Assembly (NCBI GenBank): GCA_032622095.1
Contig: CP136066.1
Location: 194,734,816-194,798,815, forward strand
DNA from: Siphonodentalium dalli
Lineage: Eukaryota; Mollusca; Scaphopoda; Gadilida; Siphonodentaliidae
Reading direction: 5' to 3'
DNA: 64,000 nt
Shown here: positions 35,401 through 47,718 of the stretch, piece after piece
Layout: each line of letters begins with the position of its first letter
Numbering within the stretch: position 1 is the stretch's first letter
The notes under the pieces: generated by a model
Seen by the model: only the letters and a program-made list of their open reading frames with translations
What the model was told of the DNA's origin: nothing
Databases searched by the model: none
Made by a program: the position numbers and the translations under genes

Positions 35401-36660
35401 GACGTTTGTATGGCATGTTTTGGGCGGGCAACCCATTCATACCGTCAAATCGGTCGAAATCCTTACCGTACTCGAAAATGGTCCATACCCCATGTTCACC
35501 CCCTCGGGGTGGTACCCCCGTGGTGATGGATGGGGGTATGGGTGTTTCTATGGTGTATTTGGAGCGGGCCACCCACCCATGCCGTCAAATCGGTCGAAAC
35601 CCTTACCGTTCTCTAAAATGGTCCATACCCCATTTCCACACCTCGGGGTGGTACCTCCGGGTGATTGGAGGGGTCGGAGTGTTTCTAGGGTGGTGTTTTG
35701 GCGGGCCACTCTGCCATGTAGTCAAATCGGTCGAAATTCTTACCTTCTCGAAAATGGTCGATACATGTACCTCATTTTCACCCCCTTGTGAGGTACCCCC
35801 AGCTGACAGGTGGTGGGGTGTTTCTATGGTGTATAGAGGCGGGCCACCCACCCAAATGCCATCAAATCGGTCGAAATCCGTACCGTTCTCGAAAATGGTC
35901 CATACCCAATGTTTACCCCTCGGAGTGTTAACCCCTCCCCCCCCCCCCGGGTGATGGGTGGGGTTCGGGTGTTTATATGGTTTATTTGGGGCGGGTCACC
36001 CACCCATGCCGTCAAATCGGTCGATGTCCTTACCGTTCTCGTTTTCACCCCTCGAGTTGTACCCCCGGGAGTGATGTTAAGGGGCGACGGGTGTTTATAT
36101 TGTGTATTTGGGTGTGCCAAGCGCCCATAACATCAAATCGGTCGAAATCCTTACCGTTTGCGAAAATGGTCCATACCCCATTTCCACCTTCTCGATTGGT
36201 ACCCCCGAGGTGATGGGTGGGGGATCGGGGTGTTTCTATGGAGTATTGGTGTGGACCACCCATACCGTGAAATTGGTTGAAATCCTTACCATTCTCGAAA
36301 ATGGTCCATACCCCATTTGCATCCCTTCGGTGGTACCCCCGGAGGGGGGGTGGGGATCGGGGTATTTCCAGGGTGTATTTGGGGTGGGCCACCCACTCAT
36401 TCCGTTAAATTGGTCGAAATCCTTACCTTTCTCGAATATTTTCCATACCCCATTTCACCCCCTCGTGTGGTACCCCCCCCCCCCCCCACCGAGGATGATG
36501 GTTGTGGGTAAGTGTGTTTCTAGGGTGTATTTGTGGCTGGCCACCCACCCATCCCGTCAAATCGGTTGTAATCCTCACCGTTCTCGAAAATAGTCCTTAC
36601 CCCATTTTCACCCCCTCGTTGTGGTACCCCCGGTGTGATGGGTGGGGATCGGTGTGTTTA
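29467..36660 (+). repeat. Satellite B, block B2 (~140 bp unit, ~50 units)
   Basis: Same unit as B1. The first ~1.25 kb is a near copy of B1 (offset 7,029), then the block runs on to 36,660. The rare variant gtgcgatcgtgtg recurs at about 30761, 32859 and 35131, showing a higher-order period of ~2.1-2.3 kb (about 15-16 units). Another variant (agctgacaggt) also recurs. The array ends abruptly at ggtgtgtttacaaatggc. Open frames occur on both strands in several phases, and none is considered a gene. Confidence 0.92.
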
Positions 36661-38140
36661 CAAATGGCATTTTACAATCAAATTATAACATAATAATATA
36701 GCATGTAAAGCATATAAAAATAGCCGAAATCAGAACTGATCAAACAGCTGAGTATAACTCATTCACTATTATCCTAGATGTGGAAATATTCGGACCAATT
36801 GTCATAACATGATTACTGTAAACATTACAATTCTGTGATTTGAATCGCAAATACTGTTCAAATCTATGAAAATATATTCTTTTTGTTTCAACAATGAGAA
36901 CTGTATAGTTAGGTCTTGGCTTTTTCCAGTTAGTATTGGGAATGGACACTGCATCACACACCTCCAATCGCGCAACCATTGCAGGTCACGTCCCTGCTAC
37001 AGCGTACCATTTGGCTATTAACTATAGACCACAATTTCCGAAACATCCCTCCGTGTTCGTAAGATGTTATTCATTTAAATTTATTTATAATAACATACAC
37101 GAACCAGATCCCATCTATATGTCCGACAAAAGGAGGACCATAACTTATGTCTTAATTTTAGGATTTTTCTTAAGAACCTCACGTTAGACTAAAGTTAAGA
37201 CCAAAATTAAGACTATATTAAGTAAGACACTGTTCGTGAAACGCACTTACGACTGAAGTTTGAACTTAAGACCATCTTACGTCCCAACTATGTCAGTTGC
37301 TTTTATGAAACTGGGCCTAGCCATAATCAAGTATGACAAGGAGTATGATTGATGGGCAGTCTCCAATAATAATTATTGGGCTATTACAGTCTATTACCTG
37401 GTTAGTTTGATATCGACTGCGATATGAGCCCGAGGTAACGACCGTAACGTCGTATCGGTGTGAAGTATGGCACTGACGAGCAATAGCACTGTCAGAAATT
37501 GCAACGCATTCCAGATCATATATTATATACCCATGATTGCAATTATGGAATATAACATATTTTGGTTTCACGAATGACCAACTCATAATTCCGTTAAAAC
37601 AACTAATCCTTCAAATTATGACAACTATATAAGGCTTATCACTGAAGGTTTCTCATGCATATCACCATAATTCCCAACCACATCTTTTACCGGACTCGGC
37701 CTCCGGGTCGCAGTTCGACTTCTTTTCCTCTCAAAAAATTCACGTTTCTATAAATAAAACGACCATGTCCCACTGTATACCAAGAAATGCGGCACATTAT
37801 ACGCGGAGCGCGAAATAAGGTTCTTATGAGTATTCCTAGGTCCGATATATTTTGGTCGATAACATACTGACCAAGTAGTATAATAATATTAACAATATGT
37901 CACTATTAGCCAGTCAAAATCATATACTAATAGGTTCGAATGTGACATTCCGGTAGTTTTTTCGGATTAGACTGGCAAGGTAGTGTCATCTTTTGTTTGT
38001 ACATGTATATCGGTGATTGATATTTATATATTATGACGAATGGAATAACAGTAGGATGATGTAATAAAATTATACATTTTATGGTATTTTATTTTATTCG
38101 GATATCAATATTTTGTATATACACCAAATAAACTATATAA
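36661..38140. other. Non-coding interval between satellites and tandem 1.45-kb repeats
   Basis: At 37,140-37,320 there is a block of 'taagacc/cttaag' words ending in ttttatgaaactgggcctag, which looks like the end of a short DNA element ('gggcccagtttcat' type). No second end is identified. The rest is AT-rich with no recognised gene. Confidence 0.4.
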
Positions 38141-38152
38141 CAAGTGTGTGAG

Positions 38153-38200
<48 letters not shown>

Positions 38201-38275
38201 GTGTGTGTGAGGGTGTGTGTGTGTGTGTGAGGCTCTATGTGTGGGGCGTGAGATAGCGAGATTGTGTGTGTGTTT
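38141..38275. repeat. (TG)n microsatellite
   Basis: An almost pure gt dinucleotide run over about 80 bp, then interrupted gtgtgag and gcgtgag variants. It ends about 65 bp before the first 1,455 bp repeat. Confidence 0.9.
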
Positions 38276-38340
38276 ATCTGTCACGATTTTGGCGCGTTTA
38301 AAATTATCGCTCGCTCATGTCCGATTTCACACAAATTTTC

Positions 38341-39795
38341 ACTAACCATGCTCTTAAATATTCGTTAATGGGCAACTAAACCACAACCACTGTATACCAT
38401 AAGTGTTTATTGGAGTGCCAGTCAACAATGTCGGATGGGGCACACTTAAGCATGTGGTCGAATCGTTGAATTGTGCAATCTTATCAGCAACGATATTATA
38501 TATTGGCTCACGTTACCACATCTGTTGATAGAGTTGGGATTCTTTTCTCGATCTAGCAAGACAGCGCCTATATCTGTGGGAGAGTTAGATTCTTTTCTCG
38601 ATCTGGAGAGATCTAGCTCCATCTCTTGTAACAATAGTTTCCCGTTTTATTTGTAAAGCACATCCATTGTCAAGAGTGTTCAATGTCGTACAGCGCACGG
38701 GTTGTGTTTCTTGGTCAACACACGCCCAACTGGATTTTCCAGTTAACCCGTTGGATGTGGTGCTCTAAGTTGATCAGAGCATTGGAATATAGTTATTTAC
38801 CAGAATACAAAAACGTTATCTGGAGCATAGCTCAATTCAGAAAAAAAATTAATTCCAATTTTTGTTTTAATCTAAAGCCATATGGCAGTTTGCACCTCAA
38901 AATACATGTTTCCCTTTTTAAGTTTTCCCGGTATCGAAATAGGTCTTTACATGATTGAACTACATTTCTGTAGGCATTGCCTGTGCCTGCATGTCGCATT
39001 GGAGTAAACAAAACACAATTTTAACACGGCATTTGGTTCCCAAACAACAGCCATATGCACGGCATGGAACAGAAAAGAGCGTTCCGTGTTAGTCTATTCC
39101 TGATTGGTAATAATAAAGAGCGTTTTGTTTCACTTTTGTGCGATAAGTTGAAAACGACTGCGAAATGGCGGTGACAATGAACATGATTTTTTTCAGAGCA
39201 TATGAAGCCAGCATAACATTAATTCGTGCTCGCCAATTTACCCTTTTGACGATTTAATAAAGTATGTATAGTTACAACTAATCGCCCGATTCCGGACATT
39301 CTTACTAATAAGTGGGTTTCATAATACTCGGGTACACAGGCGCTGGTGAAATTTCACAAAAAGGCAGTATTATGTGTTAAAGTATTGGTCCCATGTTACA
39401 TTTCCGAGTTCTAATTACAATAAAGTTGCCTTGTCCGATTTGACACTATACAGCCGTCATGGCTATATCCTACATTGACCAGAAAATAATTAGATTGGGC
39501 ATATGGACTCATTAGTGAGAGGTTGTCGTGCATGGCCAGATGTGGACTTTCGAAAGAAGTTTAACACGCTTTGATTTTTTTCAGCCTAGAATATATAACG
39601 GTATGTTATAATCTGTGTTATTTTCGGTTAGAAAACAATAAGTGTTATCGTGCATGCAGCTAATCTATGTGTAGAGAGTGTCTTTCTCATATCCCAAATG
39701 AACTATATAAATATGTAATGTGGATTGCCAAGCTGCACATTTTTACTTATTTCAGCCAACATGACTATCTCAAATGGGTCACTAATTACATTTTC
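38341..39795 (+). repeat. 1,455-bp tandem repeat, copy 1 (uninterrupted)
   Basis: It begins actaaccatgctcttaaata. It contains gtcggatggggcacacttaa, two copies of gattcttttctcgatct, an aaagagcgtt pair (~39,075 and ~39,115) and gtatcgaaataggtc. This copy keeps both sites where copies 2 and 3 carry MITEs. It has no coding frame. The family is not recognised. Confidence 0.88.
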
Positions 39796-41748
39796 ACTAA
39801 TCATGCTGATAAATATTCATTAATGTGCAACTAAACCGCAGACACTGTATACCATACGTGTTTATTGGAGTGCCAGTCAACAATGTCGGATGGGGCACAC
39901 TTAAGCATGTGGTCGAATCGTTGAATTATGCAATCTTATCAGCAACGAGATTATATATTGTCTCACGTTACCACATCTGTTGATAGAGTTGGGATTCTTT
40001 TCTCGATCTAGCAAGACAGCGCCTATATCTGTTGGGAGAGTCAGATTCTTTTCTCGATCTGGAGAGATCTAGCTCCATCTCTTGTAACAATAGTTTCCCG
40101 TTTTATTTGTAAATCACATCCATTGTCAAGAGTGTTCAATGTCGTACAGCGCACGGGTTGTGTTTCTTGGTCAACACACGCCCAACTGGATTTTCCAGTT
40201 AACCCGTTGGATGTGGTGCTCTAAGTTGGCCAGAGCATTGGAATATAGTTATTTACCAGAATAAAAAAACGTTATCTGGAGCATAGCTCAATCCAGAAAA
40301 AAAATTAATTCCAATTTTTGTTTTAAAGGTACGGTTGGCCTTGGCGGTGGGTATCTTGTGAAAATATTTCCAGCCGTCAAAAACCGCCACAAACAGAAAG
40401 AACATAAAAATGTAGACAGACTTTGTCCGTATACAAATAAGAAATATCGCATAAACAGTATGTTATTGTCATATGTTTGACTATTGTTATGTAAACAAGA
40501 GCATAAAACGTTACTTTTCTGGTGTTTGTTTATATTATGATGGTAAACATAAAGAGCGTTCTTTGTTGGTGAATTCCTGATATGGAACTAATAAAGAGCG
40601 TTTATGCCATTTGTGTGTGATTATCCAGTAGCATTGTGCTGTCTTCTGTAACATAATCAGGCTTTTGCTTAGGTAAAATATAGTATGTCTTTATGATAAC
40701 ATGCTGTTTACGCGGTGGTCATGGTATATATGAACGAAACTGTATGCGTTTTAATGTTTTTCTGTTTACGGTGTTTGGAACAAATATGAATATTTTCGAC
40801 AATGAAGGCCTCGCGTGCCTTTAATCTAAAGCCATATGGCAGTTTGCACCTCAAAATACATGTTTCCCTTTTTAAGTTTTCCCGGTATCGAAATAGGTCT
40901 TTACATGATTGAACTACATTTCTGTAGGCATTGCCTGTGCCTGCATGTCGCATTGGAGTAAACAAAACACAATTTTAACACGGCATTTGGTTCCCAAACA
41001 ACAGCCATATGCACGGCATGGAACAGAAAAGAGCGTTCCGTGTTAGTCTATTCCTGATTGGTAATAATAAAGAGCGTTTTGTTTCACTTTTGTGCGATAA
41101 GTTGAAAACGACTGCGAAATGGCGGTGACAATGAACATGATTTTTTTCTGAGCATATAAAGCCAGCATAATATTAATTCGTGCTCGCCAATTTACCCTTT
41201 TGACGATTTAATAAAGTATGTATAGTTACAACTAATCGCCCGATTCCGGACATTCTTACTAATAAGTGGGTTTCATAATACTCGGGTACACAGGCGCTGG
41301 TGAAATTTCACAAAAAGGCAGTATTATGTGTTAAAGTATTGGTCCCATGTTACATTTCCGAGTTCTAATTACAATAAAGTTGCCTGTCCGATTTTACACT
41401 ATACAGCCGTCATGGCTATATCCTACATTGACCAGATAATAATTAGATTGGGCATATGGACTCATTAGTGAGAGGTTGTCGTGCATGGCCAGATGTGGAC
41501 TTTCGAAAGAAGTTTAACACGCTTTGATTTTTTTCAGCCTAGAATATATAACGGTATGCTATAATCTGTGTTATTTTCGGTTAGAAAACAATAAGTGTTA
41601 TCGTGCATGCAGCTAATCTATGTGCAGAGAGTGTCTTTCTCATATCCAAAATGAACTATATAAATATGTAATGTGGATTGCCAAGCTGCACATTTTTACT
41701 TATTTCAGCCAACATGACTATCTCAAATGGGTCACTAATTACATTTTC
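39796..41748 (+). repeat. 1,455-bp tandem repeat, copy 2 (with MITE)
   Basis: A close match to copy 1; subtracting a 494 bp MITE and its 4 bp duplication gives exactly 1,455 bp. It differs from copy 1 by scattered substitutions and single-base indels. Confidence 0.88.
40327..40820 (+). mobile_element. piggyBac-like MITE copy 1 (494 bp, TTAA duplication)
   Basis: It begins AGGTACGGTTGGCCTT and ends AAGGCC-tcgcgtgcct, imperfect terminal inverted repeats of ~16 bp. TTAA flanks both sides (40323-40326, 40821-40824). Copy 1 of the surrounding repeat has a single uninterrupted TTAA here. TTAA duplication is typical of piggyBac-mobilised elements. It is non-coding and carries an aaagagcgtt pair. 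Confidence 0.85.
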
Positions 41749-41860
41749 ACTAATCATGCCTTAAATATTCATTAATGTGCAACTAAACCACATGCAGACA
41801 CTGTATACCATAAGTGTGTATTGGAGTGCCAGTCAACAATGTCGGATGGGGCACACTTAA

Positions 41861-42354
41861 AGGCACGTGCGGCCTTAATTGTCGAAAATATTCATATTTG
41901 TTCCAAACACCGTAAACAGAAAAACATTAAAACGCATACAGTTCCGTTCATATATACCATGACCATCGCGTAAACAGCATGTTATCATAAAGACCTACTA
42001 TATTTTACCTAAGCAAGAGCCTGATTGTGTTACAGAAGACAGCACAATTCTACTGGCTAATCACACACAAATGACATAAACGCTCTTTATTAGTTCCATA
42101 TCAGGTATTCACCAACAAAGAACGCTCTTTATGTTTACCATCATAATATAAACAAACACCAGAAAAATTACTTTTTATGCTTCTGTTTACATAACAATGG
42201 TCAAACATATGACCATAACATACTGTTTATGCGATATATCTTATTTGTATACGGACAAAGTCTATCTACATTTTGATGTTCTTTCTGTTTGTGGCGGTTT
42301 TTGACGGGTGGAGATATTTTCACAGGATACCCATCGCCAAGGCCAACCGTGTCT
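41861..42354 (-). mobile_element. piggyBac-like MITE copy 2 (494 bp, TTAA duplication)
   Basis: Same family as 40327-40820 but in the opposite orientation. The start AGGCACGTGCGGCCTT and the end aaggccaaccgtgtct are flanked by TTAA on each side. Sister copies read cacacTTAAgcatgtgg without insertion. Confidence 0.87.
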
Positions 42355-42719
42355 TTAAGCATGTGGTCGAATCGTTGAATTATGCAATCTTATCAGCAAC
42401 GAGATTATATATTGGCTCACGTTACCACATCTGTTGATATAGTCGGGATTCTTTTCTCGATCTAGCAAGACAGCGCCTATATCTGTTGGGAGAGTCAGAT
42501 TCTTTTCTCGATCTGGAGAGATCTAGCTCCATCTCTTGTAACAATAGTTTCCCGTTTTATTTGTAAAGCACATCCATTGTCAAGAGTGTTTAATGTCGTA
42601 CAGCGCACGGGTTGTGTTTCTTGGTCAACACACGCCCAACTGGATTTTCCAGTTAACCCATTGGATGTGGTGCTCTAAGTTGGTCAGAGCATTGGAATAT
42701 AGTTATTTACCAGAATAAA

Positions 42720-44252
42720 CGAGAGGCCGATCACGATCGGCAGATGTTAACCCATCCCTTGGCGATATAAATTTACTATGATCTGATAAATGAGAGTTTT
42801 GGTGTTGAATTATAGAGTATACTGTTTATGTACTATTATAGACAAATTTACATCACACAAATTATTGGAATCTATGGGTCACTGGCATTTATATAAGAGA
42901 ATACACTCTTACAGGATCGGTAATGCTAAACCACCACAACCTAATTGTGTTAGTTTTTTCAAATTGGTTTAACTTAAAAAAAATTGTTTTTAATTATTTA
43001 AAAAAAAGATTGGGAACCTTTTTATCAAAGTGTATCATAATCATCAATATCTAAATGAAAACCAATGAAAGAGTCACTGACATTTTTTTTATTATTATTA
43101 TTATAAAACATAAAAATAAAAAAAATAAAATTATTTTTTTCAAATTTGTTTTCGAAAAAGGGTCATAACTCCTTTAAATAAATTGGATCGAAACCATATT
43201 CAAACTCAAACTGTACTGTGGGCTGAGAAACTCATATACAAAATTTGGTTCCGATCAAATAGAAAATGTTAGAGTTATCGCATTATGCCTAAAGTGTACT
43301 TGCAGAGTACAAGAAAAATATATCAAACCTGGTGTGCCCCTTTAATATTTCAATTCACATTTGTAATCAATTGAAATTAATGTCCAACAAATTTACTAAA
43401 CACAATCACATTATTAATCTCCAATAGTAATGCTATTAAACAATGAAACCAGATTATGCCTTTAAGATGGAATTTAAATAACCATGCATATAAAATATAT
43501 AGTAGAAACATTCCATCTATGCTATCCCCAGCATATGGCCAGAGATACTTTATAGAGTATAAAGTATATACAGAGATAGTATATGATATGGCCAACACAT
43601 GCTAGTAGTTAATTATCTCAATGCAAGACAGAGAGACAATTCATGGCATTGTAACTGGATACTAACTCTGTGTGAGAAGACAAATTCAAACCTGATTTAT
43701 TAGATTCTATTTGGACAGTGCAACTGGGTATCTTTGATATATTTTAGCCATAAATAAAATAATCAAAAGACCATAACTCCATTAAAATATATCGGATCAA
43801 ACCCATATTCGAACTCGACCTGTATTTTGAGTTGAGAAACTCACATACAAAATTTGGTTCCTATCAGTTGAAAAATTGTAGATTTATCGAAACATGCATG
43901 ATTTCTATGTCAAAGGGCCATAACTCCATTAAAAAATATTGGATCAAACCCATATTTGAACTCGATATGTATTTTGGACTGAGCAACTCACATACTAAAT
44001 TTGGTTATGGTCAGATGAATTTTTTTTTAATTATGGCAGAATGCATGAATTCTAAGTTGAAAAAGGGCCATAACTCCCTTAAAAAAAATTTGGTTTCGAT
44101 CGGATAGAAAATGTTTGAGTTATCGCATTACTCGTAAAGTGTCTACGGACAGACGGACAGACAGACGGACAGACAGACGGACAGACGGACCAACGACGAG
44201 TGGTCAATCCGGGCAACGACACTATGTTTACCATACTATGGTATGGGTAAAC
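42720..44252 (+). mobile_element. 1,533-bp non-autonomous insertion with hairpin ends
   Basis: It interrupts copy 3 between ccagaataaa and ataaaaaacgtt, leaving a likely 5 bp duplication (ATAAA at 42715-42719 and 44253-44257). The left end has the palindrome gccgatcacgatcggc and the right end has gtttaccatactatggtat with its complement. Inside are about 3.5 copies of a ~145 bp degenerate unit (gggccataactcc...aaatttggtt) and a (cggacaga)n run at 44,147-44,190. Similar elements are common in molluscs. The superfamily is uncertain; the terminal hairpin recalls Helitrons, but the duplication argues otherwise. Confidence 0.65.
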
Positions 44253-45222
44253 ATAAAAAACGTTATCTGGAGCATAGTACAATCCAGAAAAAATATTAAT
44301 TCCAATTTTTGTTTTAATCTAAAGCCATATGGCAGTTTGCACCTCAAAATACATGTTTCCCTTTTTAAGTTTTCCCGGTATCGAAATAGGTCTTTACATG
44401 ATTGAACTACATTTCTGTAGGCATTGCCTGTGCCTGCATGTCGCATTGGAGTAAACAAAACATAATTTTAACACGGCATTTGGTCCCCAAACAACAGCCA
44501 TATGCACGGCATGGAACAGAAAAGAGCGTTCCGTGTTAGTCTATTCCTGATTGGTAATAATAAAGAGCGTTTTGTTTCACTTTTGTGCGATAAGTTGAAA
44601 ACGACTGAGAAATGGCGGTGATAATGAACATGATTTTTTCTGAGCATATGAAGCCAGCATAACATTAATTCGTGCTCGCCAATTTACCCTTTTGACGATT
44701 TAATAAAGTATGTATAGTTACAACTAATCGCCCGATTCCGGACATTCTTACTAATAAGTGGGTTTCATAATACTCGGGTACACAGGCGCTGGTAAAATTT
44801 CACAAAAAGGCAGTATTATGTGTTAAAGTATTGGTCCCATGTTACATTTCCGAGTTCTAATTACAATAAAGTTGCCTTGTCCGATTTGACACTATACAAC
44901 CGTCATGGGTATATCCTACATTGACCAGAAAATAATTAGATTGGGCATATGGACTCATTAGTGAGAGGTTGTCGTGCATAGCCAGATGTGGACTTTCGAA
45001 AGAAGTTTAACACGCTTTGATTTTTTTCAGCCTAGAATATATAACGGTATGTTATAATCTGTGTTATTTTCGGTTAGAAAACAATAAGTGTTATCGTGCA
45101 TGCAGCTAATCTATGTGTAGAGAGTGTCTTTAATATATCCCAAATGAACTATATAAATATGTAATGTGGATTGCCAAGCTGCACAGTTTGGCATATTTCA
45201 GCCAACATTACTGTCCCAAATG

Positions 45223-47640
45223 CATTGATAACACTTGGTGTGACGGAGTTACCTCAAACGGACATAGCTCATTCAAGCTTCCAAATATTGCCCACACAGT
45301 TTGAAATGAGGTATATATATATATGATAAATTGATAAAACACGAAATGTTGATATACCGGCTTCATACGCTCTGAAACAAAATACTTGCCAATGTGACAC
45401 CCATTTTTCATTTTTTTCGCCCAGAAGTGAAAACAAACACTCTTTATTTATACCATGCATATCTGCATGGCATAGGCTATATACCGGCTAACACAGAACG
45501 TTATTTTATGTTCCGTGTCGTGCACTGTCATTTATGTTGTCTATTTGGGACCCAAAGACCGTGTTGACATGTAGTTGTATTTTTGTGACTTCATATTCCC
45601 CGTATATATAAATAAGCTTTCATTCCCAATTAAGTTATATTACCACATCAGACGAAAGGCCAATTACGTTGATACAGGTAATATGGTTTTTTCGAAATTG
45701 TATCTCTGTGTATTGTAGTCTGTCGGTGTAGTTATCATCACTCGTCCATGCGGATGTGATGTTACCGGTGTGAATGTTAAAATAGCAGTTGTGTGCGCTT
45801 TTGTATTCCTTGCACTTATGCATTGTGGTATATCAATTGTATTTGAATAGTAAACGACACAATACTAACATTTGAATAATATTCCAAATTCTAACTGATT
45901 GCCGCCAGTAAATTAGCAAATGCGAGTTTAAGCATTTATTCTCTGTACCTTTCGGATTTTATCCGCATTATGTAAATATGTTCAGGTTTAAAAGTTATGT
46001 TCGCGTGCCTGTGTTTGTCTATCTGCATATACTATGTCCGCATGTCGGTATGTCTGATTGCATGTCTGAATTTATATCTGCCTGTGGGTAAGGCTTCTCA
46101 ATATTTGACCCAACATGTATACCATGTCTTGGAGGCACTTGTGTCATTTGTGTATATATATACTGCTATTTGTTTATTTTCATGTTGGCTAAAATGTTAG
46201 CCTACCTTGATACTGTATACATGTATAACATTTGATAAACTCTTCAGTTATGGAGGTCAATAAAGATATATATATTCCCCGTATATATAAATGTATGGTG
46301 CAAGTATGTATCGACATATTGCGATACTGGGAAAAATTCGAAAGTATTGGTATATAATATATTCATGTATTATACTCACGAATATCTTGAATGTGTCGAA
46401 CACCAATTTTATCCTAATTGTATTTGGAGGTATACCTCCTGAATTATTTCCCGCATGTCTATTTCGCGACATATAGGCACAACAGTTCATAACTTCGATG
46501 TTAACCAATTGTGGCCATGTGTGTCTTCTACTTATGACTATATGTCTATATTGCATATGATATCGGAAATCAGTCCGGTCCAAATTTTATTTCAGGAGTT
46601 ATGACTTCTAGAGTCTGTTTGGGCGTTGTTTCACAATTTACACACTCGTAGATGGCATGCCTTAAACGGACATGGATCATTCCAGCTTCCAACTTTTGTC
46701 TACATAATTTGGAAGTATGTATATATAAGACAGGTTGACAAATACACAAAATACTGATATCCCGGCTTCATATTTTTATTGAAAATAATTTCCATGGCTA
46801 TAGCTATATATCTCGAGCTGGTTCAAGTGTTTCCACATATATAGGTTAAACAGACACTCTTTATGTTTACGGCATCAGGAACAGCCCGCGGAATAATATT
46901 TCGAGTAGTTTATTGACCTATTTCGATACCGAGAAAAATTAAAATGCAAACATCATGAGGTTAATGTGCGGGACAAACGGCCATGTGACTTTAACTCGAA
47001 ACCCAGTTCTGCCAAACCTGTACATCGAGAGTCATTACTCTTCTTGATTCGCGCACAATGGGAACATTGAATATGCAAACAAAAACACAGCCAGACTCGA
47101 CCCATCTTATGACAAATTCCCCCTGTACTCGCATCGATGCAAATTTAAAGGTGGACTACATGTATTAAAATTGTATTTAGGGGATTTGGTCTGATGTAAT
47201 AACAAAAACTTTACCACTATACCAACGTGAGTACAAGCGCATGCGTCATAATGCGGACCGTATATATATAAATCGATATGTGGATTTAAGGATAGCCATA
47301 ACACTATACGAAAACAAATTACACCATGCAGACCGAGTTCATATTCATATGCGGACAGGCTCTCGTCAATGGCATATAGCAAGCATAGTGTGTCAAGTTT
47401 TAAAGATCAAACTTAGACACAATTCAGTACATGCATGTTTCCGATCATTATATCTAAGTTGAACAATGAGGATAGCTTTACTGAACAAAATCCAACACAG
47501 GTCGCATTTGCATGTGTATAAGTTACCATAGTGGTAAATATATGTACTAATGTTCAAAACAATTGACCAGTAATTGGTAGAGGCTTGGTACATATAACAT
47601 TTTGGTACATATAACATTTAGGAAGAATGCATCATATGGT
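45223..47640 (-). repeat. Mosaic of diverged, inverted relatives of the 1,455-bp repeat
   Basis: Fragments resembling the reverse strand of the 1,455 bp repeat occur in order: ggacatagctc/ggacatgga, ccggcttcata, cactctttat, tgggacccaaa, and gacctatttcgatacc. They appear at about 45,250-45,560 and 46,660-46,990. No gene is found. The frames at 45,997 and 46,257 look like chance. Confidence 0.55.
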
Positions 47641-47718
47641 GGTCAAGAAATACACACAAAAAACTGTTAAAAAAATGTTAATCGTTTCAAGCAAGTCATA
47701 TGCACACATTTTTACTAT

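Larger units (their letters stand above)
41749..45222 (+). repeat. 1,455-bp tandem repeat, copy 3 (two insertions, diverging 3' end)
   Basis: Matches copies 1-2 once a 494 bp MITE (41861-42354) and a 1,533 bp insertion (42720-44252) are removed. Similarity fades after about 45,190, where the array ends. Confidence 0.85.

Noticed and set aside
22414-36590. Long open frames up to ~300 codons through satellite B on both strands (phrases like VEILTVLENGPYPIF)
   Set aside because: The same DNA is open in several frames and on both strands. The ~140 bp unit is not a multiple of three, so the frames slide between units, and no start, splice or codon-bias signal is consistent.
22438-36660. CRISPR-like regular repeats
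   Set aside because: Units are contiguous and diverge gradually, without unique spacers; this is a eukaryotic satellite.
44115-44220. Basic repeat peptide (DRRTDRRTDR) in a short frame
   Set aside because: Translation of the (cggacaga)n run at the end of a transposon insertion.
42720-44252. Helitron assignment for the 1,533-bp insertion
   Set aside because: A terminal hairpin is present, but insertion is not between A and T, there is no CTRR end, and a 5 bp duplication is likely.
38341-45222. The 1,455-bp repeats as LTRs of a retroelement
   Set aside because: Three adjacent tandem copies with no internal coding region, primer-binding site or TG...CA ends.
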